DNA of 64,000 bases from positions 5,001 to 69,000 of the forward strand of contig RPFO01000024.1 of NCBI GenBank assembly GCA_009746045.1, read 5' to 3'. The position numbers and the translations under genes are program-made. Shown in pieces: positions 63,142 to 64,000 of this stretch. The DNA comes from Mesostigma viride (lineage: Eukaryota > Streptophyta > Mesostigmatophyceae > Mesostigmatales > Mesostigmataceae). The notes below the pieces were generated by a model. The model had not been told where the DNA came from. It ran no database searches and saw nothing but the letters and a program-made list of their open reading frames with translations. How positions within the stretch are numbered: position 1 is the first letter of the stretch; each line of letters starts with the position of its first letter.

Positions 63142-64000
63142 ATGGAATTCTTGCCGACCCAGAGAGGGTACGTTATGCTGTGTGTTCGGACAGTTTTAGA
63201 GTGTGACTCATCCTTATGTGACAGTCTTGCTCTGAGAGCTGCTTTGAGCCACAAGTCTCTAACGTTCCCCAGTCCGGCATGCGCGACCCATGGAGTGATG
63301 AGTAACCCGGAGACACAACCACCGTTATCAAGTAAGAGAGTTGAAGATGCAACCACATCTTTAGCAGCTCAACGGACGACCGGTGATGAAAGGGTTTCAT
63401 CATCTACTCCCAGACGTCAACTATTTGGAGATACCACCTTAATGTCTGCTTCCCGCAGATATTCGCTGTCGGTCGGCCCAAAGTTCTCCATCTTGCCCCT
63501 CGGTGTGCAACCAGGCGAGCCCTCCCTGCGTGGCATTGGTAGAGGTGGACCACGGTTCTCCAACGTGGAGGACACGCGTTCGCCAGCACCCGAATACGGT
63601 TCGGCTATTCGTTTTGGCTACAACACGGTGCCGGGGCGAGACGGCACTCGGCTAGCGGCTGACGAGCTGACAGCGGAGAAAATTCGATTACAACATGAAC
63701 GTGAGGAAGCTGCGAGAGCTAGAAGTGTGGCGGAAGCGCTGGAGAAGAGTGTGGGTAGGACTATTGCGCGTGTGCAGCAACTTGAGTCGCAAGGGCAGGC
63801 GGGCGATGGAGAGTCTGTTTTCGTGGATCAACCGTCTCCAACACTGGGTATACGAAGGGTATATGCGGTTGACGCTCCTTTTGTTGATGAAGGGACAGAT
63901 GCACAGGGGCATGAGCCTCCACGGCTCTCGGTGGCTGCGACATTGCCGGAGAGTCAGAATGCACCACACGCCCCAGTGATGGAGCTCACGTCTTTGTATC
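63142..64000 (+). CDS. Gag-like ORF, open to the window end
   Basis: 286 codons from ATG 63142 without a stop, reading MEFLPTQRGYVMLCVRTVLE at its start. Later it has a Gly/Arg/Pro-rich segment (GVQPGEPSLRGIGRGGPRFS) and a probable coiled coil (ADELTAEKIRLQHEREEAAR onward). Position after LTR and primer-binding site, absence of enzymatic motifs and coiled coil fit the N-terminal part of a gag protein. It may be a gag-pol fusion continuing outside. Confidence 0.6.
   Translation, partial: MEFLPTQRGYVMLCVRTVLECDSSLCDSLALRAALSHKSLTFPSPACATHGVMSNPETQPPLSSKRVEDATTSLAAQRTTGDERVSSSTPRRQLFGDTTLMSASRRYSLSVGPKFSILPLGVQPGEPSLRGIGRGGPRFSNVEDTRSPAPEYGSAIRFGYNTVPGRDGTRLAADELTAEKIRLQHEREEAARARSVAEALEKSVGRTIARVQQLESQGQAGDGESVFVDQPSPTLGIRRVYAVDAPFVDEGTDAQGHEPPRLSVAATLPESQNAPHAPVMELTSLY

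Larger units (their letters stand above)
62386..64000 (+). mobile_element. LTR retrotransposon entering the right edge (partial)
   Basis: A 694-bp LTR followed by a primer-binding site and a gag-like frame that runs out of the window. It truncates element B after TTTCGCCT. TSD expected to be CGCCT but its right copy is outside. Confidence 0.75.

Overview
This is nuclear DNA of a eukaryote, most likely a green alga. One gene is split by spliceosomal introns and encodes a splicing helicase. Another encodes an UPF0426-type chloroplast protein, which points to the green lineage. Exons are GC-rich, and the rest is crowded with tandem repeats and every major transposon class, including elements resembling the TOC/Kangaroo split-repeat retroelements of volvocine algae. 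The species cannot be fixed from the sequence alone.

Layout. Positions 1-5.5 kb hold a type II membrane sulfotransferase-like gene (1357-2457). Its last codons lie in a dispersed repeat (R1), and its stop codon overlaps the TTAA target of a 1.8-kb piggyBac-like element. Positions 5562-23929 (minus strand) are one seven-exon gene for a PRP5/DDX46 DEAD-box helicase. Five of its six introns carry tandem arrays (unit lengths 49, 26 plus 49, 29, 18 and 24 bp); the 29-bp array alone fills about 8 kb. A divergent UPF0426 gene lies at 24934-25302. Positions 25.9-28.1 kb are LINE debris.

Positions 28112-45428 are a young Copia-like LTR retrotransposon (5-bp TSD ATAGC) whose reverse transcriptase is split by a still younger Ty3/Gypsy-type element on the minus strand (33565-42764, TSD GGAGG, LTRs alike throughout). 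The Copia element has odd termini, a protease placed between integrase and RT, an HGDD catalytic box, and one in-frame TGA between gag and pol. The Gypsy element lacks an integrase core and carries a GC-rich ORF of unknown origin in its place. Positions 45.4-48.2 kb are LINE fragments on the minus strand.

Positions 48259-64000 are a nest of insertions. A 2278-bp TTAA-flanked element (A) occurs twice as near-identical inverted arms (48259-50536 and 54336-56613). A diverged copy (B) starts at 50541 and can be followed in seven pieces to 62385. It is interrupted by a LINE 3' end, two DIRS/PAT-like elements with split direct repeats (the second carrying the A arm), an R1 repeat that itself contains a hAT element, a truncated LINE with RT, a short LINE tail and an LTR retrotransposon that runs off the window. 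Target duplications or paralogous empty sites support most joints.

Host functions are therefore three genes: one membrane sulfotransferase-like enzyme, one U2 snRNP remodelling helicase and one small plastid protein. Broken frames in the helicase and the Gypsy pol fall mainly in homopolymer runs, so consensus sequencing errors are likely and pseudogene calls should be cautious.
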